Shown here: in pieces, positions 36,251-45,329 of the stretch
How the letters are laid out: every line of letters begins with the position of its first letter
Numbering within the stretch: the stretch's first letter is position 1
DNA from: CAYSDH01 sp964429805
Lineage (GTDB): Bacteria > Bacteroidota > Bacteroidia > Flavobacteriales_D > JABDKJ01
DNA: 64,000 nt
NCBI GenBank assembly: GCA_964429805.1
Contig: CAYSDH010000001.1
Location: 85,254 to 149,253, forward strand
Reading direction: 5' to 3'
Position numbers and translations under genes: made by a program
Notes under the pieces: generated by a model
Told to the model about the DNA's origin: nothing
Seen by the model: only the letters and a program-made list of their open reading frames with translations
Databases searched by the model: none

Positions 36251-37702
36251 TTAGTCGTCTTTCATTCTGACGCAGACGTTTTTAGGTTCAGTAAAAAAGT
36301 GAAGCGCTTCAAAGCCACCTTCTCTTCCTACTCCCGAATTTTTAACCCCTCCAAAAGGAGTTCTCAAATCTCTTAGCAACCAGGTATTAACCCACACGAT
36401 GCCCGCCTCTAATCTGTCTGCCACTCGATGCGCACGATTTAAATCTGAGGTCCAAACTGTAGACGCCAAACCATATTCTGTGCTATTGGCGTAAGTCAAT
36501 GCTTCTTGCTCTGAATCAAATGGCATGATGGTCACCACAGGGCCAAATATTTCTTCTTGATTTGTCCGGCAATCATGCGATAAGCCTTCAATAATAGTTG
36601 GCGCGATATACCAGCCTGAGCTAAAGTCACCCTCCATACTCAGCCGCTCTCCTCCGCACAGCACGGTGCCTCCTTCTTCTTTAGCCAACTCTATATATGA
36701 CAAGACTTTGTTCATATGCTGCTCTGATACAATGGCCCCCATTTTTGACGATTGCTCAGTGGGCGGGCCTACTTTAAGCGCCTTGGTGCGTTTCACAAAT
36801 TCCTCTTTAAACTGCTGATAGATGCTCTTTTCCACTAAAATTCTGGATCCGCAGAGGCAGATCTGCCCTTGATTTGCAAATGAAGAGCGCATAGTGGTGC
36901 TCATCATGTCATCAAAATCGCAATCGGCAAAGATTAGGTTTGGGTTTTTGCCACCGAGCTCTAAAGACAACTTTTTAAACTTTGGTGCAGCCACACGTGC
37001 GATGGCTTCTCCTGTAGTCGTTCCTCCAGTAAAACTGATGGCCGCTACATCCTTGTGCTCCACCATTGAAGCACCTGTTTTAGCTCCGAGTCCATGCACC
37101 ACATTGAGCACACCTGCCGGCAGGCCCGCCTTGATGCAAATTTCTGAGAGCAGAAATGCCGTGTAAGGAGTCACTTCAGAGGGTTTTGCCACCACACAGT
37201 TACCAGCCGCTAGGGCTGGTGCTATCTTCCATGTGAAGAGGTATAAAGGAAGATTCCATGGTGAAATACAGGCCACCACACCGAGCGGTTTGCGCGTGGT
37301 ATAGTTTAGCGCTGAGCCTTCCATGTGATGGGAGTCTGACGCAAAGTGCATGATGGCCGTACCATAAAACCTCATGTTAGAGGCAGCTCTTGGTATATCA
37401 ACCCGTGCCGCTAGCCACTCGGGCTTACCATTATCTAATGACTCTGCTTTGGCCAGACGCTCTGCATCTTGATCAATCAAATCCGCGATGCGGAGCATGA
37501 TTTTTCCTCGTTCATCTTTAGAAGTCTTACTCCAAGTAGAAAAAGCGGACTTTGCAGCTTCCACTGCTTTTTCTACATCTGAACCGTCAGAATCTGGAAT
37601 CTCGCCATACACTTGGCCAGTGCCTGGCGCATAGTTTTCCAAGAAGGAGCCACTTATTGGTTCGACTAGTTCACCGTTGATGCAATTCAGTATTCTCTTC
37701 AT
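36251..37702 (-). CDS. Aldehyde dehydrogenase (ALDH8-like)
   Basis: A 483-residue NAD(P)-dependent aldehyde dehydrogenase, the normal length for the family. The cofactor loop is SFTGGTTTGEAI, the general-base Glu lies in KLSLELGGKNPNLIF, and the catalytic Cys282 is in NQGQICLCGSRI. The NQGQICLC form and the overall pattern resemble the ALDH8/2-aminomuconic semialdehyde dehydrogenase group more than betaine-aldehyde or succinate-semialdehyde types. An aromatic or tryptophan-catabolic role is therefore possible, but no pathway partner is adjacent. It is a single minus-strand gene, and its start is 178 bases from the divergent Cys-rich lipoprotein gene. Confidence 0.93.
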   Translation of the reverse strand: MKRILNCINGELVEPISGSFLENYAPGTGQVYGEIPDSDGSDVEKAVEAAKSAFSTWSKTSKDERGKIMLRIADLIDQDAERLAKAESLDNGKPEWLAARVDIPRAASNMRFYGTAIMHFASDSHHMEGSALNYTTRKPLGVVACISPWNLPLYLFTWKIAPALAAGNCVVAKPSEVTPYTAFLLSEICIKAGLPAGVLNVVHGLGAKTGASMVEHKDVAAISFTGGTTTGEAIARVAAPKFKKLSLELGGKNPNLIFADCDFDDMMSTTMRSSFANQGQICLCGSRILVEKSIYQQFKEEFVKRTKALKVGPPTEQSSKMGAIVSEQHMNKVLSYIELAKEEGGTVLCGGERLSMEGDFSSGWYIAPTIIEGLSHDCRTNQEEIFGPVVTIMPFDSEQEALTYANSTEYGLASTVWTSDLNRAHRVADRLEAGIVWVNTWLLRDLRTPFGGVKNSGVGREGGFEALHFFTEPKNVCVRMKDD

Positions 37703-37824
37703 TCATAAGGGTTTGACGGCCCTAAAGGTACATATCCGCATGAGAGTATGGCCTGCGGGAATAAGGTCTATCAGCAATACCATGATATGTCATATTTCGC
37801 CTGTTGATACTGACCCTATCTTTG

Positions 37825-37855
37825 TTTGATAAGCGGGTTCATAGACTTATATTTG
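37825..37855 (+). promoter_or_regulatory. Perfect Bacteroidota-type promoter
   Basis: TTTG at 37825-37828, a spacer of exactly 19 bases, then TATATTTG at 37848-37855. This equals the sigma-ABfr consensus TTTG-N19-TANNTTTG. It lies 26 bases before the ATG of the Cys-rich lipoprotein at 37881. A second near-consensus -7 element, TATCTTTG, is at 37817-37824. Confidence 0.7.
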
Positions 37856-37880
37856 TCTTCAACTTATTACTTTATTAACA

Positions 37881-39335
37881 ATGAAGAGTATTCTCGAATA
37901 TCTGTTAGTGTCCTTAGCCATTGTGCTTTTCGTAAGCTCATGCTATCATGAAGACAACAGAATTTTTGCCTCTTGTGATGACGGTATCTTAAACCAAAGC
38001 GAGGAATTTGTGGATTGTGGTGGCCCTAACTGCCTAGAATGTCCGCCTTCGTGCGACAATGGTATACTCGACTGGGTTGCTGGTTGGCAAGAAACAGGAG
38101 TTGATTGTGGTGGACCGTGTGAAGATGAAGGCCTCTTCTGCTGTGAGAATGGAATACTTGATATCAACCCGTTTGACCCAACTGTATCTGAAAACTGGGT
38201 AGATTGTCGCTGGGAGTTTTACCCACCAGGTCATCCTAATTTCCCAAATCCTATTACGACCAATTCAGGTTACCCTGGGTCTTTGAGTGATTGTCCTATC
38301 TGTGACCCTTGTGAAAATGGTTATCATGATGATGGTGAGCAAATCGTGATTGGTTTCCCGCCAAATGAAGAAATTATTGAGACCGTAGACTGTGGAGGAC
38401 CAAGCTGTGTGCCTTGTGTTGACTTGTGTAATGATGGTTTGGTAAATGGTGGCGAAGGCCCATGTGCAGATTGTGGAGGCGTATGTCCTTCATGTAACTT
38501 CTCTCATTGCTCTAACGGTGTCATTGACACGTTTGGACCAGACAATGCTCAAAACGAGATAGGAATAGACTGCGGAGGATGTGGTTGCCCTACGTGCCCA
38601 GAACTCTGTGATGACGGGATACTTAATGGACTTGAAGAGGCCATAGATTGTGGTGTCGAGTCTGGATGTGTCGCTTGTAATGACCCTATTCTCTGTGGAG
38701 ATGGCGTGCAAAACGGATTTGAAGATGGAATAGATTGCTACGATGGTACAGACGGATTATCAGCTTGCCCACCATGTGCTACGTTATGTACCAATGGTGT
38801 TCAAGATGGTGTAGAGACTGACATCGACTGCGGTGGACCAATTGTGAATATGAATGGTTGTCTCCCATGTGCCTCAGATGAAGTATTCTTGGTATACACA
38901 GTAGATGGTGTGCTTTACGAAAGTGTGTTTGCATCCATCAACTACAACTTAGACATTGGAGATGCAACTCTTCAGGTTCCAGATGTGTTGACTATCCAAG
39001 GTGGAGCTGCACACTCTATGCAGATTGTCTTAAATGATGATGAGTATCAGCAGCCAGGCATCTTTGATGCAAACTACATTGGTGGTCCAAACGACAACTG
39101 GTTCTTAAACTTTGGAGCCGCCTCACCAGGATCTGTTTCGTTTACCGATAATGATGGATCAGTATTTACAAGTGCAAATAGTAGCACTGGAATTACTGTA
39201 GATGTTACTGCGGTTAATTTCTTGACGGCACCTATTTTCATTGAAGGCACGTTCTCTGGAACTGTTAGTGATGGACTTGGATTGCCGACTAGTAATAGAG
39301 CTATAACTGGAGGAGCGTTTAGAATAGAGCTCTAA
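37881..39335 (+). CDS. Lipoprotein with Cys-rich DCGG repeats
   Basis: A 484-residue predicted lipoprotein. A hydrophobic N-terminus ends in the lipobox VSSC with Cys near residue 21. About residues 30-330 hold eight or nine irregular repeats of the form CDDGILNxxEExxDCGGPxCxxC, where the length between repeats varies through inserts. Such repeats occur in Bacteroidota and Myxococcota surface proteins and are probably disulfide-linked or metal-binding modules. The last 150 residues form a separate beta domain (DEVFLVYTVDGVLYES, GIFDANYIGGPNDNWFLNF, SGTVSDG). That domain resembles the DUF6252-like C-terminal domains I know from Bacteroidota, but this is not verified. It has a perfect promoter upstream and a strong terminator downstream, so it is a single transcription unit. 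The function is unknown. Confidence 0.8.
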   Translation: MKSILEYLLVSLAIVLFVSSCYHEDNRIFASCDDGILNQSEEFVDCGGPNCLECPPSCDNGILDWVAGWQETGVDCGGPCEDEGLFCCENGILDINPFDPTVSENWVDCRWEFYPPGHPNFPNPITTNSGYPGSLSDCPICDPCENGYHDDGEQIVIGFPPNEEIIETVDCGGPSCVPCVDLCNDGLVNGGEGPCADCGGVCPSCNFSHCSNGVIDTFGPDNAQNEIGIDCGGCGCPTCPELCDDGILNGLEEAIDCGVESGCVACNDPILCGDGVQNGFEDGIDCYDGTDGLSACPPCATLCTNGVQDGVETDIDCGGPIVNMNGCLPCASDEVFLVYTVDGVLYESVFASINYNLDIGDATLQVPDVLTIQGGAAHSMQIVLNDDEYQQPGIFDANYIGGPNDNWFLNFGAASPGSVSFTDNDGSVFTSANSSTGITVDVTAVNFLTAPIFIEGTFSGTVSDGLGLPTSNRAITGGAFRIEL

Positions 39336-39364
39336 GCATATCCCTGTATTAGAAAGATTAGAGA

Positions 39365-39396
39365 AACGCTCTTGCCTCGGCAAGGGCGTTTTTATT
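39365..39396 (+). terminator. Rho-independent terminator
   Basis: Eleven-pair hairpin AACGCTCTTGC (39365-39375) with GCAAGGGCGTT (39380-39390), one G-T pair and a four-base loop, followed by TTTATTTT. It ends the lipoprotein transcript and overlaps the 3' end of the convergent rsmI gene. Confidence 0.85.
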
Positions 39397-40054
39397 TTCC
39401 AGCAATCAGTACTACAAATTCTCCCTTCACGCCCTTGTCGGTAAAGTGAGTGATGAGCTCAGCAGGTGTGCCCTTTCGCGACTCTTCGTAGATTTTTGAA
39501 ATCTCTCTAACAGTGCATACTTGACGGTCTTCACCTAACACTGCAGATATCTGTTCTAAGAGCTTAATAATGCGATGTGGCGACTCGTACATGACGATGG
39601 TTCGCTCTTCGTTTACGAGCGCTTCCAGTCGTTTCATTCTGCCTTTCTTTTGAGGCAGGAAGCCTTCAAAAACAAATCGATCTGTCGGAAATCCAGAGAC
39701 TACCAAGGCAGGCACAAAAGCAGTTGGGCCTGGAAGACACTGCACCTTGATTTCTTCCTTTACGGCATCACGCACAAGGAGGTAACCAGGGTCTGAGATT
39801 CCTGGTGTGCCGGCATCACTCACTAAGGCTATCTGAAGGCCATTTTTTAATTGCTCGATACAGCGGTCTACCGTCCTATGCTCGTTATGCTGATGAAAGG
39901 AGGTCATCTTGGTATCAATCTCAAAGTGCTTTAGCAATTTACCCGTCACTCGCGTGTCTTCTGCTAAAATGAGATCTACTTCATTGAGCAACTCGATAGC
40001 CCTCAGCGTGATGTCTTTTAGATTACCAATGGGTGTGGGTACCAGATAGAGCAT
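39392..40054 (-). CDS. rsmI: 16S rRNA 2'-O-ribose C1402 methyltransferase RsmI
   Basis: A 220-residue SAM-dependent methyltransferase. The N-terminus LYLVPTPIGNLKDITLRAIELLNEVDLILAEDTR is the hallmark of RsmI, followed by LVSDAGTPGISDPGY and the FEGFLPQKKGRMKRLEAL segment. RsmI methylates the ribose of C1402 in 16S rRNA in the decoding centre. The length matches short Bacteroidota RsmI proteins that lack the C-terminal extension. It is the last gene of a minus-strand cluster behind the M28 peptidase, with a gap of three bases. Its stop lies within the terminator of the convergent lipoprotein gene. Confidence 0.97.
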   Translation of the reverse strand: MLYLVPTPIGNLKDITLRAIELLNEVDLILAEDTRVTGKLLKHFEIDTKMTSFHQHNEHRTVDRCIEQLKNGLQIALVSDAGTPGISDPGYLLVRDAVKEEIKVQCLPGPTAFVPALVVSGFPTDRFVFEGFLPQKKGRMKRLEALVNEERTIVMYESPHRIIKLLEQISAVLGEDRQVCTVREISKIYEESRKGTPAELITHFTDKGVKGEFVVLIAGK

Positions 40055-40057
40055 AGG

Positions 40058-41341
40058 TCATTTGTTCAAGCGGTCCACAAAAGTGGTCAGCAAAGTGAAT
40101 ATATCTGGATACTCATCAAAGGTGAGTTTGTCTGGCGTGTCATGTATGTCATGATAGGCTTTGCTGCCCCCCATGGCATAAATAAATATGGCCGGAACTC
40201 CTTTTAAAGTGAATGGGTGATGATCGCTATTTGCTGATGGCCCTCGCTTCTTGACTAATGGAAGCAGGTCCTTTTCCTCATTGATACTTCCGAGCAAGGC
40301 ATAGGCCTCAGGTACTTCGGTGGCATTGACTATGGTGATGCCCTCAGCGCCAGATGCAAAGAGGTCGAGGTTTAGCAAAAAGCCAATCTTCTCTAGCGGT
40401 ATCAATGGATTTTCTGCAAAGTGAAAAGACCCGACAAGTCCAATCTCCTCTCCAGCAAAGGCGATGAATACGACTGAACACTCCGGTGGATTTTCGGCAT
40501 AATGTTTTGCAAAACTCATCATCACTGCGGTGCCAGACGCATTGTCATTTGCACCAGCAAAACAGGCCTCTTGGCCCATCATACCTAAGTGGTCATAATG
40601 CGCGGTGAATACAATGAATGAATCTGGGTACAAGGAACCTGTCACCATTCCCATTACATTGGTTGATGTATACTCTGGGATGAACTCATTTTCAATATCA
40701 ATGGTCATCTTGCCTTTGGCTCGAAACGCGTCTCCATGAATGCTGATAAATGCGCCTCCATTTCTAGTCTGAGCTCCTCCCCACACAAATTTCTCATCGG
40801 TGAGTACCATGGCTGAGTTCCTTGTAGTGGTAGACCTGACATATCCTTGCATGCTTCTTAGCATGCTTTGTTGATCCTTATCATCAATGCTGTCCGCCCG
40901 CATTTCTTTAGTCATGCGGCAGTCCACTACATTAATCTCATTCTGCTCAACTTGGGGCAAGCCAACCACAAAGTAGCGTTGGTCTGGCTCGAGGTAATTG
41001 ACTTTATACTTACCACTCATAGGAGAAGACAAAGGGTCAACTAGAAAATCTTCGCCCGCCTTTAACTCCTTTCTGCCGAGGCAGATTTTCATGGCTGAAG
41101 GAAATGTATTGACAGAGTGTACAAAGTCTTGACGATACTGACCTGACACTGGAGAGAGCCCCATTTTTTTAAACTCACCCTCTATATGATTGGCCGCTAG
41201 ACCCACACCATTATTGACATAGCCTCGGCCATACATGTCCGGTGCAGCAAGAATATCGGCCTGCTGTTTTACATAATCCAAGTCTTGAGCTGGCAGCGTG
41301 ATGCTGAGTATCATAAAGAGAATAACAACTAGCCGACTCAT
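40058..41341 (-). CDS. Secreted M28-family zinc peptidase
   Basis: A 427-residue exported metallopeptidase. A signal peptide is at residues 1-18 (ITLPAQ). The two-zinc M28 ligand set is complete: His in AHYDHLG, Asp in GANDNASGTA, the catalytic Glu pair in FAGEEIGLVGS, Asp in LNLDLFA and His in SDHHPF. An inserted region at about residues 60-200 lies before the catalytic core. M28 enzymes are aminopeptidases or related hydrolases. The product is probably periplasmic or extracellular. The gene is joined to rsmI (three-base gap), and its ATG overlaps the upstream gene by four bases, so it is probably translationally coupled. Confidence 0.92.
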   Translation of the reverse strand: MSRLVVILFMILSITLPAQDLDYVKQQADILAAPDMYGRGYVNNGVGLAANHIEGEFKKMGLSPVSGQYRQDFVHSVNTFPSAMKICLGRKELKAGEDFLVDPLSSPMSGKYKVNYLEPDQRYFVVGLPQVEQNEINVVDCRMTKEMRADSIDDKDQQSMLRSMQGYVRSTTTRNSAMVLTDEKFVWGGAQTRNGGAFISIHGDAFRAKGKMTIDIENEFIPEYTSTNVMGMVTGSLYPDSFIVFTAHYDHLGMMGQEACFAGANDNASGTAVMMSFAKHYAENPPECSVVFIAFAGEEIGLVGSFHFAENPLIPLEKIGFLLNLDLFASGAEGITIVNATEVPEAYALLGSINEEKDLLPLVKKRGPSANSDHHPFTLKGVPAIFIYAMGGSKAYHDIHDTPDKLTFDEYPDIFTLLTTFVDRLNK

Positions 41342-42156
41342 GTTGAGAACCTCCGCTCGATTAGTCCTTTCAGCATTGTTACGCTGTTTCCATCTTCTTT
41401 CCAGTTACCTGCCTTCACGCCTTGGTCTAACATGTCTTGAGCCTCTTGCAGACTGCCACAGTTTTCTATTTTCTCAATGTATGCCTTAAACAAATCGGCA
41501 TCGCCCTTAAAGAGTTCTTTCACGATACCTATTCGCGCATTGACGTTGAGCGCCTTGTTGATGTTATCAATTGGTTTTTTACTCAGTTTTTGAGCGAGAC
41601 TGGGCTTAGACTTGGCCTTTACCTCATCATTAATTGACGTTTTCTTATCCTTTTTCCTTTTCGGCTTTTCTGGCGATTCTATCGGCTTCTTTGGCTTACT
41701 CTCTTGTGCTGGTTCGTTTACTGGTTTTTGAGTAGGTTCTTTCGCGGGCTCTTTCTTCGGTTCCTTTTTAGGCTCGATTGGTTCAGGTTCCTTTTTGACT
41801 TGATCTGCTCCTTTAATCTCTTGAATGGAGTCTATCAAAGAAATCTGATTATCTGGCTCAGAAGGTTCCGTTTCCTCTGTCGATTCTTCGTCAATAGGAT
41901 CAAATCTGAAAGTCAAACTCCCAGAATTTGTCTCCGGACTTTTAGTTTTCACCTTGGGTTCTCCGACTTCACCCTTGGCTATCTTCTCAATCGCCTTGTA
42001 ATTTAAAATGATTGCACGCTCCTCTATCTCCCTGATATCGAGCAACATTGCCTTGATGCCGTCCAGCCCAAGCGTACCTTTCTCAAGGTCCGCGCAGGCT
42101 TTTGCTATGCTTTTACCAAGCGATTTAAGCGATTTGTAGTCTTTTTCCTTAGCCAT
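41338..42156 (-). CDS. Lysine/proline/glutamate-rich protein of unknown function
   Basis: A 272-residue cytoplasmic protein that I do not recognise. It has three parts. A short helical N-terminal domain comes first (about residues 1-65, LKSLGKSIAKACADL, REIEERAIILNYKAI). A disordered charged middle of about 120 residues follows, with repeated KEP and EPK units (PKKEPKKEPAKEP). A helical C-terminal domain follows at about 190-270 (INKALNVNARIGIVKELFKGDADLFKAYIEKIENCGS). That last part resembles the conserved C-terminal segment seen in many Bacteroidota proteins of this type. There is no signal peptide. It overlaps the start of the M28 gene by four bases and is the first gene of this cluster. 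Confidence 0.75.
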   Translation of the reverse strand: MAKEKDYKSLKSLGKSIAKACADLEKGTLGLDGIKAMLLDIREIEERAIILNYKAIEKIAKGEVGEPKVKTKSPETNSGSLTFRFDPIDEESTEETEPSEPDNQISLIDSIQEIKGADQVKKEPEPIEPKKEPKKEPAKEPTQKPVNEPAQESKPKKPIESPEKPKRKKDKKTSINDEVKAKSKPSLAQKLSKKPIDNINKALNVNARIGIVKELFKGDADLFKAYIEKIENCGSLQEAQDMLDQGVKAGNWKEDGNSVTMLKGLIERRFST

Positions 42157-42228
42157 CTATCTCCGTCAAAAGTGATCAAATTTCAATAATTTCACCCATG
42201 CCCCGAAATCATGGGGAATGAATAGCGC

Positions 42229-42837
42229 ATGTTTCTAGAAAATACAAGCAAAAGAAGGCCAAAAAAAGGATGGGTAGAAGTCATCTGCGGGAGCATGTTT
42301 TCCGGCAAGACTGAAGAACTTATCAGGCGACTACGTAGAGCCGAGTTGGCCAATCAGAAAGTAGAAATCTTCAAGCCGCGGATAGATAACCGCTACTCGG
42401 AAGACAAAGTGGTCAGCCATGATAAAAATAGTATCAAGTCTACCGTAGTTGATTCGGCCAAAGAGATTTTGACCAAGGTGCAGTCTTTTGACATAGTCGG
42501 CATTGATGAGGCGCAGTTTTTTGACACTGACCTGCCTGATGTCTGTGATGTGATGGCTAATCAAGGCATACGTGTGCTTGTGGCTGGGCTTGACATGGAC
42601 TTCAGCGGCAAGCCTTTTGGCCCGATGCCTCTTCTACTGGCACGCGCAGAATTTGTCACCAAGGTGCACGCCATCTGCATGGACTGTGGCGACTTGGCTA
42701 CCTATTCTCACAGAATGACGACCCAAGAAGAGCTAGTGGTGCTGGGCGAGACCAATAATTATCAGCCACTGTGCAGGGCATGTTATCTTCGGATTACGGC
42801 AGCTGAAGAAGCCGCCAATCCTAATCAAGAAAAATGA
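42229..42837 (+). CDS. tdk: Thymidine kinase
   Basis: A 202-residue type II thymidine kinase of the salvage pathway, which phosphorylates thymidine with ATP. The P-loop GSMFSGKT is at residues 21-28. The Walker B-like GIDEAQFFD follows, with the lasso region near SHDKNSI. The structural zinc site has CMDC and CRAC cysteine pairs near residues 150 and 187. The length is typical. The ATG of murF-alr overlaps its last four bases (42834-42837), so the two are probably co-translated. Upstream is a 72-base divergent gap with the minus-strand Lys/Pro-rich gene. Confidence 0.97.
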   Translation: MFLENTSKRRPKKGWVEVICGSMFSGKTEELIRRLRRAELANQKVEIFKPRIDNRYSEDKVVSHDKNSIKSTVVDSAKEILTKVQSFDIVGIDEAQFFDTDLPDVCDVMANQGIRVLVAGLDMDFSGKPFGPMPLLLARAEFVTKVHAICMDCGDLATYSHRMTTQEELVVLGETNNYQPLCRACYLRITAAEEAANPNQEK

Positions 42838-45275
42838 ATTACTCACTGAGCGAATTAGCCTTAGTGTGCGGTGCTCAGGTCATTGGAGAAGATGTGTTTG
42901 TCTCCCACTTGTTGATTGACAGCAGGAAAATAAGACATGCCAAAGACGCCATGTTTTTGGCCATTAGCGGTGCGCATCATGATGGTCACGACTATATTGA
43001 GGCCGCCTTTGCGCACGGAGTACACGTGTTTATGGTCGAAAAAACAGAAGGGCTGCCTCAAGGCTGTGCTGCTCTTCTTGTCACAAACACGGTGCAAGCT
43101 TTGCAGAAAATAGCGCGTCACCACCGATCACAGTTTGACTATCCGCTAGTCGCTATTACTGGAAGTGCTGGCAAGACCGTTTTTAAAGAGACGGCCTATC
43201 GCGCATTGTCTTCGTTTCACAGCATCATACGTTCGCCACGGAGTTTTAATTCACAGATAGGTGTTCCACTGTCTATTCTGGCCATGGACTCATCGCATGA
43301 CCTCGCACTCATGGAGGCTGGCATATCCATGCCGGGCGAAATGGCGCTGCTCTCCGACATGTTGAAACCAGACATTGGCATATTCACAGATCTTGCTGAA
43401 GCGCATGATAACGGGTTTACTTCACGGCTAGAAAAACTAGAGGAGAAAGCACTGCTTTTCGAAAGTTGCCAGCGCATCATTTATTGCAAAGACGACCCAA
43501 TGGTGCATGAGGTCATGTCTAAAAAGCACGGGCGCGAAAAGTGCTTTACCTGGGGTAAAGATCCTGACTCTGACCTTCATTTAGTTGCGGCAGAACAAGA
43601 GCCAGACATCAGCAAAGTGACATACTGTAGCGGAGGAAAAAGTCAAACGCTGCACATTCCCATGGACAGTGAGTATGACTTGGCTCACAGAATGAGACTT
43701 ATCGCGCTGATGATTTTGTTGGGACACTCTGCTGACCGTATCGCTGCGCAATTAAGTAAAAAACTAGACGAAGGGAGAAGTATCGAAATGATTGATGGTC
43801 GATATAAAAGCACCTTGCTTTCTGACCAAAGCCCCCTGGACGGGCCTAGCATCATGAGCGCCATGGACACACTCTCTGTGCAAGCGGCAGCGCGAGACAA
43901 AGTCATCATACTGATGGCTAACCCACATCAAGCGCTTAAAAATGAACTGCGCTCAGCCAGTATCGCTTCAGCCATCAACGAAGAGAATATAGATCAGGTA
44001 CACTTGATAGGCACTGGGCTTGAGCAACTTGCAAAACAGATACCTACAGCGCAATGGCATAAATCAGTCGAAGCATTCTTAGGTCTTGATTTATCTCTAT
44101 TGGTAGAAGGACGCATCGTGCTGGTCAAAGGAGTGTGGAGTCCAGAATACTCAGCCATTCGCAGTGCGCTGGTCTCTAGCGGTCACCGCACAGTGCTCAC
44201 TGTTGACCTTGAGGCCATGGTTCATAATCTAAATTACTATAGAGAACGGCTTTCGCCTGGCGTAAAAACCATGGCCATGGTAAAGGCTTTTTCATACGGC
44301 AGTGGCGATGCAGAAGTGGCCCAAGTGCTCGACTTTCACGGTGTAGATTATCTGGCAGTGGCCTATGCAGACGAGGGAGTAACACTCAGAAAGAAAGGGC
44401 TGGAATCGCCAATAATGGTGATGAATTGGGGCGAAGAAGATATGGACAACCTGATCAGTTTTAGGCTTGAACCTGAAGTATACTCTGTCCGCGCTTTGGA
44501 CATGTTGAAGTCAGCCATGAAGACTAGAATGATTGATGGATTTCCAATTCACCTCAAAGTGGACACCGGCATGAATCGCTTGGGAATGAGCGCTGAATCA
44601 CTCATAGATGTATGGTCCGATTTAAAAAATCAACAGGCGCTTAGTGTGCGCTCTATCTTCTCGCACCTGCTGGCGAGTGATGATGCTGATCAAGATCAAG
44701 TGACTGCAAATCAGCTCGCTGCATTTAGCCAGATAAAAAAAGAAATTAAGAGCAATGGCGGTGAACATCTGCTCTTCCATGTGCTTAACACGGCTGGCAT
44801 ATTGCGATTTCCAGACGAGCAACATGAGATGGTCCGCTTGGGCATTGGGCTATACGGACACAGTCCGGTAGAGGAGCATAATCTGGAGCCTGTGATTAGT
44901 CTTCACTCAGAGATTTCTCAAATTAAAACGGTCAAGGCTGGCGAGACCATCGGTTATGGCGGGCAGTTAAAATTAAACCGTGACATGCGCATCGCTATTC
45001 TGCCTGTGGGCTACGCTGATGGGCTATCTAGAAGGCTAGGTAATGGGCATGGATCAGTATGTTTAGGAGATAAACGTGCGCCTTTTGTAGGTAATATTTG
45101 CATGGATATGTGCATGATTGACATCAGCGACATAACCTGTCATGAGGGTAGTCGTGTGGAGATTATTGGTCCTCAAAAGCCGCTAAATGAACTAGCCAAA
45201 GAACTGGACACGATAGCCTATGAAGTATTGACCTCTATTTCTCATCGAGTTAAAAGACTCTACATCAATGCTTAA
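42834..45275 (+). CDS. Fused MurF ligase and alanine racemase
   Basis: An 813-residue bifunctional enzyme of peptidoglycan synthesis, a fusion typical of Bacteroidota. Residues 1 to about 440 are MurF, which adds D-Ala-D-Ala to UDP-MurNAc-tripeptide. The ATP loop is GSAGKTVFKE, followed by RSFNSQIGVPLSIL and the MEAGISMPGEM motif. Residues from about 455 to 813 are alanine racemase: the pyridoxal-phosphate Lys484 lies in MVKAFSYGSG, the catalytic Tyr708 in GYGGQL, with GYADGLSRRL and GNICMDMCM further on. Both halves look complete. The start overlaps tdk by four bases. Fusion places the D-Ala supplier next to its user. Confidence 0.96.
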   Translation: MNYSLSELALVCGAQVIGEDVFVSHLLIDSRKIRHAKDAMFLAISGAHHDGHDYIEAAFAHGVHVFMVEKTEGLPQGCAALLVTNTVQALQKIARHHRSQFDYPLVAITGSAGKTVFKETAYRALSSFHSIIRSPRSFNSQIGVPLSILAMDSSHDLALMEAGISMPGEMALLSDMLKPDIGIFTDLAEAHDNGFTSRLEKLEEKALLFESCQRIIYCKDDPMVHEVMSKKHGREKCFTWGKDPDSDLHLVAAEQEPDISKVTYCSGGKSQTLHIPMDSEYDLAHRMRLIALMILLGHSADRIAAQLSKKLDEGRSIEMIDGRYKSTLLSDQSPLDGPSIMSAMDTLSVQAAARDKVIILMANPHQALKNELRSASIASAINEENIDQVHLIGTGLEQLAKQIPTAQWHKSVEAFLGLDLSLLVEGRIVLVKGVWSPEYSAIRSALVSSGHRTVLTVDLEAMVHNLNYYRERLSPGVKTMAMVKAFSYGSGDAEVAQVLDFHGVDYLAVAYADEGVTLRKKGLESPIMVMNWGEEDMDNLISFRLEPEVYSVRALDMLKSAMKTRMIDGFPIHLKVDTGMNRLGMSAESLIDVWSDLKNQQALSVRSIFSHLLASDDADQDQVTANQLAAFSQIKKEIKSNGGEHLLFHVLNTAGILRFPDEQHEMVRLGIGLYGHSPVEEHNLEPVISLHSEISQIKTVKAGETIGYGGQLKLNRDMRIAILPVGYADGLSRRLGNGHGSVCLGDKRAPFVGNICMDMCMIDISDITCHEGSRVEIIGPQKPLNELAKELDTIAYEVLTSISHRVKRLYINA

Positions 45276-45329
45276 GAAAGGTTTAGACTCAAAAACAATA
45301 CATTCGCTAAGGTAGCGTTGAGCGTTCTC

